Assembly: GCA_013397075.1 (NCBI GenBank)
Contig: VWZS01010097.1
Span: 308,233 to 372,232, forward strand
DNA length: 64,000 nt
Source: Rhabdornis inornatus
Taxonomy: Eukaryota; Chordata; Aves; Passeriformes; Rhabdornithidae
Reading direction: 5' to 3'
Shown here: positions 34,901-45,400 of the stretch, one piece after another
How the letters are laid out: the number at the start of each line of letters is the position of its first letter
Position numbering within the stretch: position 1 is the first letter of the stretch
The notes under the pieces: generated by a model
Databases searched by the model: none
What the model saw: the letters and a program-made list of their open reading frames with translations, nothing else
Told to the model about the DNA's origin: nothing
Translations under genes and position numbers: made by a program

Positions 34901-37900
34901 AGCGCAGCCACTCCCGCTCCCCCCACCACCGCACCAAGAGCCGCAGTGCCACCCCTGCCCCCGAGAAGAAGGAGGCCACTCCTGAGCCAGAACCCTCCGT
35001 GAAACCAAAGGAGACTGTTGTGCAAGAGGCGACTTCGAACAGGTGAGAATTGCCTCTAAAAAATGGAATTATTCTCCTGATGCCTCACTGGAGCTTGGCT
35101 TGGGCAATGCCTGCTCCTCCCTGTGCCCCTGCAACAGCCAAAGCATTTATTTTAGAATTTCCTGTATAGAATTCCGAGGACAGTGTGCTTTGCTGCCACT
35201 GTGATTTCATTGTCCTGGTCATCATTGACACTTGTGATAATGTCATCCTGACTTCCAGCTGGTTGTCATCATGTAGCCTCTATGTTACTTATTCTCCTAT
35301 TTGCGTCATTGTACCCCATTTTAACTCTTTTCACAGTTCTGGAGCAATTTGTCAGAGAACGGGCAGGAGAACGTTTGTTGTAGGGGAATATCTTGGCAGC
35401 TTCTAAAACGTTACTCAGCAGGCTGTGGTTTGTATGTGCTTACAAATGAAGTCCTTATTTTTAACAGTGATATCCCAAAAGCTCCTAAACCTGAACCTCC
35501 TGTACCAGAGACTAAGGAAACTTCACCAGAACGTAATTCAAAGAAGGAGAGAGAGAGGGAGAAGGAGAAGACTCGTCAGAGATCCCCAACTCGGTCCAAG
35601 TCCAGGTCAAGATCCCGATCCCGTTCTCCATCTCATTCTCGACCCAGGAGGCGCCATAGATCACGGTCAAGGTAGGGCTTCAGGTGCTGCCTGTGAAGGT
35701 TGAGAATATTTTCTGCTGAAGGTGCCACTTAATGGTTAGTGATGTTTCTAGAGGTGTTGAGCTGTGGATGGTTTGGGCCAGATGAGAAGGATGCATTTGT
35801 AAACACACAAATATGTTTGGGAGTGTTTTGTTTGTGACCAGAGCTGATGACCAGAGCTGATGGGATAAGGAATTGGGCTACTTAATATTGATGATGGGAA
35901 TTGGGCAGCCTTTCTTTAGGACATGGGTTTGATACTGAAAATGCTGTGAAATAAAAAAAGGAGGTAAAGAATGTATTATGCTACTGCTTAATAGATGTTG
36001 TTAAACCTCAAAGCCCTGATTGTGTCTTTACATTTGGCATCCTCACCCAAACACAGCCTTAATAACGATGCACTTGGAGGAAAGGAACTCTGCACTCAGT
36101 GCCCCGAGGATACATTTCCTCAGCTAGGGAAGTTAGATAGTTGCTTTTCACTGGGATTTCTGATTGTGACAGGTCTTACTCCCCTAGAAGGCGACCCAGC
36201 CCGCGGCGCCGGCCGTCCCCGCGCAGGAGGAGCCCGCCCCGGAGAATGCCTCCCCCACCCAGGCACAGGAGGAGCAGATCCCCCGTGAGGCGGTAAGGGC
36301 CCTGCTTTTTGAGACAGCTGGAAGTGCTAAACCTGCAAAGTTGAAGGGAACTGTAGCTGTGTTAGCAAAATTCCCTCCTTCATCTCACCTTAGCGCTGGC
36401 AGGTGTGTGATTAGAGCGATGGAAAAACTGCGGTGTCACATTTCCTAAGTGTGTTATGAGGGAACACAACTGCAGATTTGAATTTATTTCTTCTGAGTTA
36501 AGACAGTGATGAGAATTCCACCTTTTTGAAAAGTAGCAGTTTCAGAGCTTTGTTTCTTTTTTACTTCTTCAAATGGCTCTGGGTAGCTCCCAGCACAGAC
36601 TGACATGACGTCTCTTAAGGCTTAAGTCTTAGTACTTTTTTTTCCTGCCTGGGAAAAAAAAAAGTGAGAACAAGTAATTGAATTTTACTCGTTGGGAATT
36701 TTAAATTATGACTTGTATTTCTAGCACGTAAAGTTAAATTTGCACTTGAAATATGTTTCTTCTTCATGTTCTCTTACTTAAGATTCTTCAAGATTTGCCC
36801 TTTGGTGTTGAAAGTCACATTTTTCACAGCGTAAGAGTTGTTCTAGAGGCAAAGCTCTTAACTGCCTTGCAGAGTAAATGATGTGCTTTTGGCAGTGTCA
36901 AAATAGACATTTTACTTCATGGGGAGAGAACAGATTCTGATCCTCTTTATAGGAAGAGACTCAAAGTGATGCTTCTTGTGTACAGCAGTTGTTTTTGAGG
37001 AAGGAACACTTCTCTTCCTTTCTGTGACAAGGTGATGACTATTTCCTGAGTTTGTCAATATGTTCATTTCACACAGTTACTGGGAAAACTGTGAAAAGTA
37101 TCAAACATGTATGTTGCAAGATGTACAAGAGCTCCCTTTCAGCAAATGTTTATCTCACTCAAGGTAGGGTTTCTTTTTTCCAGGTTCTCAGGAATTCTGC
37201 AGCCAAAGGTGGATTCTGCAGGTACACAATTGCAACAGAACTTGCCACAAATTTTGCCGCAGAATTCTGAGGCCCTACCTTTTAAAATTGCAAAGTAAAG
37301 ATCAAAGACTAAAACATATGGATGGATAGATCAATTTTGAATTGTTAAGTTGTTAAGTTGTCTGAAATTTTCACCTCCTGGTGTAAAACATTTTAGTGTC
37401 CTTGCACACTAAACTCTTACCCAGCTCTGCTCTGGGGATCGTTAAGTCACACGTGCTAACACAGACAATTCTCTTAACCACCCAAAAGTTAGAGAGCCCA
37501 ACCAAAACTAATTGTTTCCAGGGGCAAAGCTTAGCTGTAGCCTGTAGACGGACAGAAAGCCAGTGAAGGTGACACTAACAATTTTTAGCTCACTATTGTA
37601 GTTTAAGAATAGCTGTGAAAGATTGGTCGTTATCCTCCTCTTCTCCAAACCAAGTGTTGCAGGCTGTCCACCATGTTTGGGAAGTGCTGTTGTCTGTGGC
37701 TCAGTGTCTGTGCTTGCAAACAACTGCAGTTCTTTGTTCTTTGTGCTGAAATGTTCCCCTCTGTGGCCGGCCAGGACCTGATGTGAGCTTTGATTTGCAG
37801 GAGAAGACGCTCCTCAGCCTCTCTGTCCGGCAGCAGCTCCTCCTCATCCTCGTCGCGCTCCCGCTCTCCACCAAAGAAGGCTCCCAAGAGACCCGTGTCC

Positions 37901-40900
37901 AGCCCCCCCCGCAAAACTCGCCGCCTGTCCCCCTCTGCCAGCCCCCCCCGGCGCCGCCACCGGCCCTCGCCCCCCGGCCGCCCCCCGGCCCAGCCCCGCC
38001 GCTCGCCCAGCCCCCAGCAGTCCAACCGCGCCCGCAAGAGCCGCGGCTCCGTCTCGCCCGGCAGGGCTTCAGGTGAGGGGCACCGTGCTGAATCAGACAT
38101 TCCCTTTGGGCCTTTGTGCGTTTTGGAGGGGTAGAAAAGCGTGGAATTGCAGCTGAGCTGTTTTGTTTTGTCTCCTAGCACCCAAACATAAGAGTACTGA
38201 GAAAAGAGAATCTCCTTCGCCAGCACCCAAGCCCAGGAAAGCAGAGTTGTCGGAATCAGGTACGGCTCTGGCTTCTCAGCTCTGCTCCTGGGTCGGGTTT
38301 TTAGTCAAAAATACTTGGGCAGTGAAGTGCTGAGCCCTCTTAGAAGTCTGGTGTTGAAAGCAAGAGTTTTCAGAATTCTAAAGGTGATCACTCCTACTGC
38401 CTCGTTCTATCCAAGATTGCCCAGAATAAAATACACTTTCAGCCCAAGTGTATTCCAGCCTTACGTTATCCTAAGATTTGAGTGGGGGAAAAGCCCACAC
38501 CTGATGGTCTGCTGTCCATAACTTGGCTTCTGCCTGCATGAGGCAAATCTGTATCCATGGTTTAAGTGCCCTGTCCTTGTGTGTCCTTTCAGAAGAAGAC
38601 AAAGGAGGCAAAATGGCTGCAGCAGATTCTGTCCAACAGAGGCGCCAGTACAGGAGGCAAAATCAGCAGTCTTCATCTGGTATGGAGCACAGAAATTCCC
38701 TAAAACTGGTTGTTGTAGTTTACTTCTGCAGGAAGTAGTTAAGCTCAAATACCGATTAAAACTATTTACTCTGTGCTCTGCAGTGCTATTGTAAACTTAA
38801 TTACAGATTTGCCACTCATAATGAGGTCACTTTAATTATTGCTCAGGAAGAATGAAAGTATGACTTTTAAAGGCTATTACATCTTTTGTTAATGGGTTTG
38901 CAACTTTAAAAGTTGCGCTTTTAAACTCTTAACATCACACACAAAGATTGTGTGCTGTGGATTACCTCATCTGTCCTTACTTTGGACTCTTTTATGCTTG
39001 ATATCAGTAAATTCACCTGGCTATTTTTGTCCACATAGTTTCAAAAAGCAACTGCAGTTCACTTTTTAAATTCTGTCTAGCCAGATTTTATGGGGAGAGT
39101 TAGATTGTTGCAAGTATTTTTACCTGTCTCCATTAGATTTATTTATCACTCCAGTTCAATCAACACCTTTAGTTGATCTGCTTTTAAATTTTGGCTTCTC
39201 GTTTTGCGGGAGAGGAGCCTGCTTTGAACTGCAGCATTACCCTGTCAGTGAGCAGTGCCACAAGGATCATTTCCCAGAGAGTGATTCTTCTACGTTTGCA
39301 GATTCTGGTTCTTCATCTTCCTCAGAAGAGGAGAGGCCCAAGAGGTCGAACGTGAAGAACGGGGAGGTGGGCAGGCGCCGCCGGCACTCGCACTCGCGCA
39401 GCCCCTCGCCCTCGCCCCGCCGGCGCCAGAAGGATTCCTCCCCTCGGTAACTGCCTGAACTAACTCATCCCTTCCTCTTATTCACTCTTTATGTCTCACC
39501 AAATACACATCAAGTCATGCCCACTCTGCCCAGTTTTCTTTCAAGATTTCCTTCCCATTACACTCATTTGGTAAAAATTGCTCTGAGCTTTTTTTTTGAT
39601 GGTGTTCATTTTTGGCTCAGGTCTGTGGCAGATAGATTTGTTGTTTTGTTTTGTTTTCCCTCCACTGCTCTCAGGATGCAGATGGAAAAGAGGTGGCAAT
39701 CACCAGTGATGAAAAGGTTGGTTAGAAATTCATCTCTTAAACAGGCTGTCATTTATTTTGGCATGGATAAGCATTTGCCATCCTTCGTCCTTTAGACTTG
39801 CACATTCACGGTGAGGGAAATTCAGACTGATGTGTTCCTTTGTGTGTTGGACCTGGAACCATTTCACTGGCAAAAAGAGAAGGAACAGCACCTGCTCTGT
39901 GTCCCTCCCTGCTCACCCCCTGTTAATTCACATCAGCCTGTGACATCAATAACTTTGATGTTATTGCATCTCACCGATGCCAGGAAACAGCTGAACACTG
40001 GTGTTCCTCAGGGGCTCCTCGCTCCACACACCCCGCTTTGGGTGAGCAGCGTTGGATTCCTGCTGCCACTGACTCAAACCCTCCTGCACACTTGCAACAA
40101 GCAATTAAGATCTTGATCTTCTGGGTCAGAGATGAATGGATTTTTCAAAATTCTCATTCCTCAGTTCATGAGATATTTAGGAATACTGGAAGTAGACAAT
40201 CGGTAAAACAGCAGTGACTTTATTTGTGACACTTTTTGCTCTGTGTTGATCTAGGAATACAGAAAGGTGCAGGAAGCTTGATGGGTTTATTAATTGGATT
40301 TAATGACCCTTGAGCAGGCTGTAATTAAGCCCAAGCTAGCAGATACTCACAGCACACATCATGATGTAGGAGATAAGGGTGACTCCTTCACCAATGCAGA
40401 CCTTCCTTATTATGGATCCTGTCAAACATTTCTATGGAAAACAGGTTGGGATTCAAAGGCTTTGATCTTGTTTTGCAACAGACTGAATTCACGTACTGCC
40501 TGTTGCATAAATACATCTTTAATTAGGACTCTTAGTACATTTGAAGGCTGGGGGTTTTTTGGATCATAAAAGAACATTGTATTTTGGAGCAAACTCTTAA
40601 CTCTAAAAGTGTGTCTCATTGCCTTGGAGAACAATACCCAGCACATTTGAAATCAAATCTCACTTCGTGTAGATGAGTTGCTTTGCTTTTTAATTGCTCT
40701 CATTTTTCCCTTATCCAGTAATTTTATCTTAATTGCTTTTTTTAAAAAAAGGAATATTTCACTTTACCAATATTCCTCTCCTTCAAAATTCTATGCAAGT
40801 ATATGTTGGATTAAAATTCCGCTTTCCAGAGGTCTGTTGTAAACCCTGCAAAGCAGAAGATGGCTCATTTGGTGGACAATTTTAATCCAGAGCTGCAGTT

Positions 40901-43900
40901 TAGCAACCACCCTGGTTTTTTTCCACCACATTTCAAGAAATAAATAATACTGGATTTCAAATGGGGCACAGTTTCACACTGTGAAGAAAATTGACTCCAC
41001 CCAAGGCAAAATCAGCACATGATCCATCACTTATTACAACCATTTGGTCTTTCTCTGGCTGCAAGGTGGTGATGGATCAGGTTGTACAGATGTGGAATTG
41101 TGTCCTGGCTGATGTGGTGGGCTCAGGGTCACAGTCAGACACCTGTGATGGGCTCAGAGTCACAGTGAGACACCTGTGATGGACTCAGGGTCATAATCAA
41201 ACCCTCACCATTTCACACTCTTCAGGAAGGTTTTACATTTCTTTCTGTTAGTGCTCCCAATAGAATTCCATTTAAAGGTGCATGAAGGAGCAGATTTTGT
41301 GTGGTGAAAGCAGAGCACAGAGCAGCTGGTGGCTCAGCTGGCAGTGTCCTGATCAATCCCTGTTTCCTGCAGCAGGAGGAGGAGGAGCCCCTCGCCGCCC
41401 CCCGCGCGCCGGCGCCGCTCCCCGTCCCCGGCACCGCCGCCCCGGCGCCGCCGCTCCCCGTCCCCACCTCGCCGAAGGTACCACGCTGGCATCGCTGCCT
41501 GCTCTGGCCCTGGGGACTTCCCTGGGCGTGGGAAAAGGGCCCTGCTCCCGGTTCTGGGAAACTGAGGGGGTTGTGTTGTGTTGGTTGGGTGTGGTGGGTG
41601 CACGGTCTGGATGTCGTTGGGTTGCTGCTGCAAATTCAGAGTCACAGAACCATGGGATGGGTTGGGTTGGGTTGGGTGGGACCTTAAAGATCATCCAGTG
41701 CCACCCCTTGCACCTTCCACTAGCCCAGATTGCTCCAAGCCTTGTCCATCTTGGACACTTCCAGGGATGGGGCAACCACAACCTTTCTGGATAACAACTT
41801 TTAAATTAAGAGTTTTATTTTAAACTCTTAAAACTTCTGAAGAATTCTGGTTTAAACTTTGAGAACTTCAAAGAACTCTAGAGTCCTTTTCCCTCTGCTT
41901 GGGTGCACTGCAGGGCTCTGCTGACTGGTTGCCATGCCTGAACATTTGTTCTCTTTGCAGGTCTCCATCTCCACCCCCACGCAGACGTTCTCCCTCTCCA
42001 CGGAGATACTCCCCCCCTATCCAGAGGCGCTATTCCCCATCTCCCCCTCCCAAGAGGAGAACAGCTTCTCCTCCTCCCCCTCCCAAAAGAAGAGCCTCCC
42101 CTTCCCCCCAGTCCAAGCGCAGAGTCTCCCACTCCCCACCGCCAAAACAGAGGAGCTCCCCTACTGCAAAGCGGCGCTCCCCTTCCGTATCTTCCAAGCA
42201 CAGGAAGGGGTCTCCTCCCAGCAGATCCAACAGGGAAACACGTTCTCCACCACAAAACAAAAGGCATTCACCTTCACCACGGCCTCGAGCTTCCCACCCC
42301 TCTTCCAGCCCTCCAGCACCGCGCCGGGGAGCGTCGGTGTCGCCGCAGAGGAGACAGTCACCCTCACCCAGCAGCCGGCCCATCAGGAGGGTGTCCAGGA
42401 CACCAGAACCCAAGAAAACAAAGTAAAAAAACCCCACCTTGTCTGCTTTGGGTTTGATGAGGGGTTGTTGTTTAGTTGTAATGCAGTGAAAGTGGTTAAG
42501 GAATCATAGAAGCCCAGAGTGGTTTGGGTGAGAAGGGACCTTAAATCCCATCCAGTTTCACCCCCTGCCATGGCAGGGACACCTCCCACTGTCCCAGGCT
42601 GCTCCAGGCCCCATCCAGCCTGGCCTTGGGCACTTCCAGGGATCCAGGGGCAGCCACAGCTTCTGTGGGCACCCTGTGCCAGGGCCTGCCCACCCTCACA
42701 GGAAAGAAGTTTTTCCCAGTATCACTCTGGCAGTGTGAAGCCATCCCCCTTGTGCTGCCTGCATACAAAGCCCCTCTCTTTATAAGACCCTGGAATGCTG
42801 CCATGAGGTCTCCCCAGATCCTTCCCTTTAATTGCTGGCTGTAAAGAAAACCTAACTTTGTCTTTAAACCTAGCTCTGGAAGGGGACCAGCACTTCTCAT
42901 TAGCACAGAAATAATTCCATAAGTGGCCATTCATGATAAACTGCTAAAATTGTAAATATTTTCATCTTTAGTGAGATGCTGCTTTTCTGAGCAGACAGTG
43001 AAAAGTGTGGTGATGGCTTATAAATTTTTTCAGAAGGAAAACGTAACTGAGTGGAAAGCCTTGCACAGTGAAATAGCATTGCTGTTCTCTTGACTTTTAA
43101 TGTGGTAAGCACTTAGTTAAACCAGAAAGGCAGCAATCAGTTCTGAGCAGCAGCAGCAGCATTGTTTAACAGATTTCAGGCTGCATTATCCCTCTGCATT
43201 ATGGATCCACTCTGCTATTGGATTGTTTTGCCTTTTTAATCACATCAGCAAAGCAATTAATCTATTTATTTTTTAAAATCAATTTAAATCTAAGTGCAGC
43301 TTGACCAGGTTAAAGCACAGGTGTTCCTCTGGCTCTTGTGTTGCTATTCCCTTGTTTTGTGGCTCACCTCTGACTGTGACTCTTGTGTTCCCCAGGGCTT
43401 CCACCCCCAGCCCCCGGCGCGTGTCCTCGTCGCGATCTGCGTCAGGGTCACCTGAGACAGCTCCCAAGAAACACCAAGGACCTGCATCTCCTGCCCGCTC
43501 CCGCTCTCCTTCTGCAAACTGGTCACCTGCAAAAAAGGCCAAGAGCCCAACTCAGAGCCCATCACCTGCCAGGGTATTTGTCTGCTCATAAAGCAGCTCT
43601 GCTTTGGGTTCTAGGGCAGGCTCTTGTTGGGAAGGCTGAGCTGCCCCAGGGTTATTCACGAGGGAAAGCTGCTTGGGGTCATTCTTCATAGCTAAAAACA
43701 ATCTGTGATACTAAGTTTTTCAAGCTTAACATCTCCAAGTGTAGAAGAAAATGGTGTTCTGTAGAAAATCAGACTTCTGGGAAAAAGTCTGTTCCATTTC
43801 ATGAGTGTACATGAGTTTCATGGTCTGCAGAGTGAGGGAGGTTTATTTATGCTCAGCATGCTATGTGCAAACTCATAGTATTCCCAGTGGGAAGAGAAGA

Positions 43901-44514
43901 AATTGTTTGGGATCTTCACCTCTTCTTCTGAGGTGTTTCCCAGGGGCAGTTCCATTCTTTGCCAGATAAATTTGAAGCCTTAGAGATGAGTTGTAATATC
44001 TATGGAATTATTTATTACAGAATTCAGATCAAGAAGGTGGTGGCAAGAAGAAGAAGAAAAAGAAGGATAAGAAGCATAAAAAGGATAAAAAGCACAAGAA
44101 ACACAAAAAGCATAAGAAGGAGAAGGCAGCAGCTGCTGCAGCTGCTGCTGTGGCTGCAGCAGACACCACCTCAGCACAGGGGGAGCAGGAAACAGAGACA
44201 GAACCCAAAAAGGTGAGAATTTGGGGCTTTGTAAAGGCTCAGCGTGAGCAAACAGGGTGGGTGTGTGCTCTGCCCTGCTGGTGTTCCCACAGCCCTAATT
44301 CCAAAGTGGGACTGGGGGTGTGTGGTCCCATGTGGGGATTGCAGTGCTGGGAGGGCTCAGCCTGGCTGGGCCTGGGGTGTTTGAAGCAACTCTTTGTGTT
44401 TGTTTGAAGGAGACAGAAAGTGAACCCGAGGACAACCTGGATGACCTAGAAAAGCACCTGAGGGAGAAGGCCCTGAGGTCCATGAGGAAGGCGCAGGTGT
44501 CCCCCCCCTCCTAG
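28895..44514 (+). CDS. SRRM1: Serine/arginine repetitive matrix protein 1 (SRm160), complete
   Basis: Eighteen coding exons sum to 2,709 nt, 902 residues with a 14-residue cassette included; the human protein is about 904. SRm160 is a nuclear splicing coactivator that bridges SR proteins and snRNPs and associates with the exon-junction complex. Residues about 27-126 form the PWI nucleic-acid-binding domain (PWI itself at 50-52, in EVIKPWITKRV). A charged KE/KD segment (about 145-165) leads into long RS/SP/RRRSPSP repeats from about 167 to 800 with several proline-rich blocks, an NSDQEGGG-K7 lysine/histidine-rich tract (about 805-840), an alanine run, and the conserved end DNLDDLEKHLREKALRSMRK. 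The start codon follows CCAAG in exon 1, giving MDAGFFR as in human. Every junction preserves frame. Most exons have consensus splice sites; exceptions are described under the relevant exons. Confidence 0.97.
28916..30913 (+). other. SRRM1: SRRM1 intron 1
   Basis: 2.0 kb, AT-rich after the first 50 bases. No recognised repeat or RNA gene. Confidence 0.75.
30914..31003 (+). CDS. SRRM1: SRRM1 coding exon 2 (residues 8-37)
   Basis: Acceptor TGCTGTGCTCCAG and donor AAG|GTAAGTG. Starts GTSAEQDNRFSNKQKK, the beginning of the PWI region. Confidence 0.97.
31738..31860 (+). CDS. SRRM1: SRRM1 coding exon 3 (residues 38-78)
   Basis: Acceptor GATACAG and donor GTAACA. Contains the PWI signature (KPWITKR) and ILGFEDDVVIEFIFNQLE. 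Confidence 0.97.
31861..33965 (+). other. SRRM1: SRRM1 intron 3
   Basis: At 2.1 kb this is the longest SRRM1 coding-region intron. It is AT-rich, free of recognised repeats, and has a less AT-rich island at 33,120-33,420 with a possible alternative exon (see findings). Confidence 0.7.
33966..34136 (+). CDS. SRRM1: SRRM1 coding exon 4 (residues 79-135)
   Basis: Acceptor CATATCTCTTTGCAG and donor CAG|GTAGGA. Encodes the rest of the PWI domain, starting NPDSKMMQINLTGFLNG and ending KKEEIKQRQ. Confidence 0.97.
34346..34458 (+). CDS. SRRM1: SRRM1 coding exon 5 (residues 136-173)
   Basis: Acceptor GGTTGCACAG and donor AG|GTAATG. Highly charged KQDEDKEKRDKEDKD segment leading into the first SRSPR. 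Confidence 0.96.
34842..35042 (+). CDS. SRRM1: SRRM1 coding exon 6 (RS region)
   Basis: Acceptor GTGTCTCTCCCCAG and donor AG|GTGAGA. Starts RKSRSPSPRRRSSPVRRERK; GC-rich relative to the flanking introns, reflecting arginine/proline codons. Confidence 0.96.
35468..35671 (+). CDS. SRRM1: SRRM1 coding exon 7 (RS region)
   Basis: Acceptor ATTTTTAACAG. The donor falls inside what would be an arginine and stop codon (AG|GTAGGG). Contains KEREREKEKTRQRSPTRSKS. Confidence 0.95.
36173..36292 (+). CDS. SRRM1: SRRM1 coding exon 8 (RRPSP repeats)
   Basis: Acceptor TGATTGTGACAG and donor CG|GTAAGG. Encodes SYSPRRRPSPRRRPSPRRRS then MPPPPRHRRSRSPVR. It lies in no long ATG-initiated frame; it was placed by homology and splice sites. 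Confidence 0.95.
36293..37800 (+). other. SRRM1: SRRM1 intron 8
   Basis: 1.5 kb, AT-rich. It contains a strong-looking splice pair at 37,184-37,221 (see findings) but no recognised repeat. Confidence 0.7.
37801..38072 (+). CDS. SRRM1: SRRM1 coding exon 9 (polyserine and RRRHRPSP region)
   Basis: Acceptor TTTGATTTGCAG and donor CAG|GTGAGG. Encodes RRSSASLSGSSSSSSSSRSR and RLSPSASPPRRRHRPSPP. Confidence 0.96.
38179..38259 (+). CDS. SRRM1: SRRM1 coding exon 10
   Basis: Acceptor TTGTCTCCTAG and donor CAG|GTACGG. Encodes PKHKSTEKRESPSPAPKPRK, then AELSES. Confidence 0.95.
38593..38679 (+). CDS. SRRM1: SRRM1 coding exon 11
   Basis: Acceptor GTGTCCTTTCAG and donor CTG|GTATGG. Encodes EEDKGGKMAAADSVQQRRQY, nearly invariant against the human sequence as remembered. 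Confidence 0.96.
39302..39446 (+). CDS. SRRM1: SRRM1 coding exon 12
   Basis: Acceptor CTACGTTTGCAG and donor CTCG|GTAACT. Contains DSGSSSSSEEERPKRS and GRRRRHSHSRSPSPSPRRRQ. Confidence 0.95.
39675..39716 (+). CDS. SRRM1: SRRM1 cassette exon 13 (42 nt)
   Basis: Reads RMQMEKRWQSPVMKR across its junctions, an insertion I recall in similar form from a human SRRM1 isoform. It is 42 nt, a multiple of three, with weak donor AAG|GTTGGT, so it can be skipped without a frameshift: exon 12 ends CG and exon 14 starts G/C followed by AGG. Confidence 0.8.
39717..41375 (+). other. SRRM1: SRRM1 intron 13
   Basis: 1.66 kb intron between the cassette and the next RS exon. Only a short imperfect duplication at 41,120-41,195 is notable. 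Confidence 0.7.
41120..41195. repeat. 30/31-bp tandem duplication, about 2.5 copies
   Basis: The unit GGCTCAGGGTCACAGTCAGA followed by CACCTGTGAT is repeated with few changes inside SRRM1 intron 13, shortly before the exon 14 acceptor. Confidence 0.75.
41376..41477 (+). CDS. SRRM1: SRRM1 coding exon 14 (RRRRSPSP repeats)
   Basis: The acceptor is a tandem CAGCAG; the start given uses the downstream AG. Encodes RRRRSPSPPPARRRRSPSPA then PPPRRRRSPSPPRRR, donor AAG|GTACCA. It is very GC-rich and open in all three forward frames. Confidence 0.92.
41638..41795 (-). mobile_element. CR1 LINE 3'-end fragment in SRRM1 intron 14
   Basis: Starts GAGTCACAGAACCATGGGAT, has a small GGTTG expansion near 41,659-41,680, then GACCTTAAAGATCATCCAGT and GGACACTTCCAGGGATGGGG. 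The same minus orientation as most copies in the window. Confidence 0.88.
41961..42422 (+). CDS. SRRM1: SRRM1 coding exon 15 (largest RS/SP exon)
   Basis: 462 nt with acceptor TCTCTTTGCAG and donor AAA|GTAAAA. Encodes alternating blocks such as RRYSPSPPPKRRTASPPPPP and KRRVSHSPPPKQRSSP, ending SRTPEPKKTK. The frame continues into exon 16 through an AA|G lysine codon rather than ending at the TAA that begins in the intron. Confidence 0.96.
42500..42724 (-). mobile_element. CR1 LINE 3'-end fragment in SRRM1 intron 15
   Basis: Starts GGAATCATAGAAGCCCAGAG and carries CCTTAAATCCCATCCAG, CCATCCAGCCTGGCCTTGGG and CACCCTGTGCCAGGGCCTGC. It lies 78 bp downstream of exon 15. Confidence 0.9.
42725..43395 (+). 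other. SRRM1: SRRM1 intron 15, rest
   Basis: AT-rich toward the acceptor; includes a short (GCA)n run near 43,148. Nothing else identified. Confidence 0.7.
43396..43573 (+). CDS. SRRM1: SRRM1 coding exon 16
   Basis: Acceptor GTGTTCCCCAG; donor CAGG|GTATTT, chosen over the adjacent AG|GG because only it keeps frame into NSDQEGGG. Encodes ASTPSPRRVSSSRSASGSPE and KKAKSPTQSPSPAR. Confidence 0.94.
44021..44212 (+). CDS. SRRM1: SRRM1 coding exon 17 (poly-K/H and poly-A)
   Basis: Acceptor ATTTATTACAG and donor AAG|GTGAGA. NSDQEGGGKKKKKKK is followed by repeated HKK units and a run of alanines (encoded by GCA/GCT/GCG mixtures), then QETETEPKK. Confidence 0.96.
44410..44514 (+). CDS. SRRM1: SRRM1 last coding exon (exon 18)
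   Basis: The acceptor TTTGTTTGAAG is weak in its last bases (GAAG). Encodes ETESEPEDNLDDLEKHLREK and ALRSMRKAQVSPPS, stop TAG 44512-44514. Confidence 0.96.
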   Translation, partial: ETESEPEDNLDDLEKHLREKALRSMRKAQVSPPS

Positions 44515-45400
44515 GCCAACCCTTTGATATAATGTACATTTTATTTGGTTTGTACTCAGAATTCAATTTCAAATTGCTAAATGTGTTTGAGCTTTAGAAT
44601 ATAACATTTGTTGTAATAATTGCTAGGTTGAGGTTCACCATGTACAAAGGGCATGGATTTACATTACAAAAGGTGTCCACAGTGTACTAGTGACATTCTT
44701 TCATTGACAGCATAATTTCATTTAGAGTGAGACTTTTTAGAAGCAGTAGGAATTTGTTTTGGAGGTTTGAAACATGACCGTCAGTTCCCTCGTTTCTTTG
44801 AAATCCGACAGAGCCTTGAGCAGAATTTGTGAGGGTCTCATTTGACTTCTTTTGTATCACTTACATGATGCTACTAACCTTTGTGGTTTGTAGGCTTGCC
44901 CAGGAGTAAAACCACTGCAGAATTCAAGGAAGTACATTTCTATTTTAATGCTTTCTACTGTTGCCTGTATAGTCTCCATTAAAGCCAATCAAGAATAGCA
45001 ATTTAGAGTGGTACATAAATGAAAGCATGTTGTTTACCAGGACACTGTGGGTTTATATTGATGTAACATGTTGATTTGGAACACTGGAATTTCATTTGTA
45101 TTTTTATGTTCTTTTTTTAAAGGGCAGTTTCCATGATCAGCAGTCCCAGAAAAAAAAAAAATAATTCCTTCAGTTCCATAAATTTTGTTTGTGAGCTGTC
45201 GTTGCCCCATTCATAAATCTTGTCTCGTTACGGTTCTTCAGAATGGTCTGAGCAACTTTCAGAGCTGTGTTCTTTGAAAGTTTAGAGGAACCTAAACTTT
45301 GGATATTGTCATGTTTTCACTGTTCTTTGTTTTTGTTTTTTTAACTAAAGCTATATAAAGCTTGTGGATTAAACAAAATAAATTTCTAAATTTAAACAGA
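44515..45400 (+). other. SRRM1: SRRM1 3' UTR
   Basis: AT-rich, repeat-free sequence ending near a canonical AATAAA at 45,377-45,382, with an ATTAAA nine bases upstream. Cleavage is expected 10-25 bases further on. Confidence 0.75.
45377..45382 (+). promoter_or_regulatory. SRRM1: Poly(A) signal of SRRM1
   Basis: AATAAA within GGATTAAACAAAATAAATTT, the most distal signal of a uniformly AT-rich 3' UTR before the composition changes. Confidence 0.7.

Noticed and set aside
37630..38226. 198-codon minus-strand open frame
   Set aside because: It is the antisense of the GC-rich RS exon 9 and runs through its flanking introns; no family resemblance.
41934..42509. 191-codon open frame overlapping SRRM1 exon 15 in another frame
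   Set aside because: The RS/SP repeat codons (TCC, CCC, AGG, CCT) leave neighbouring frames free of stops; the SRRM1 frame is supported by homology and by splice phase on both sides.
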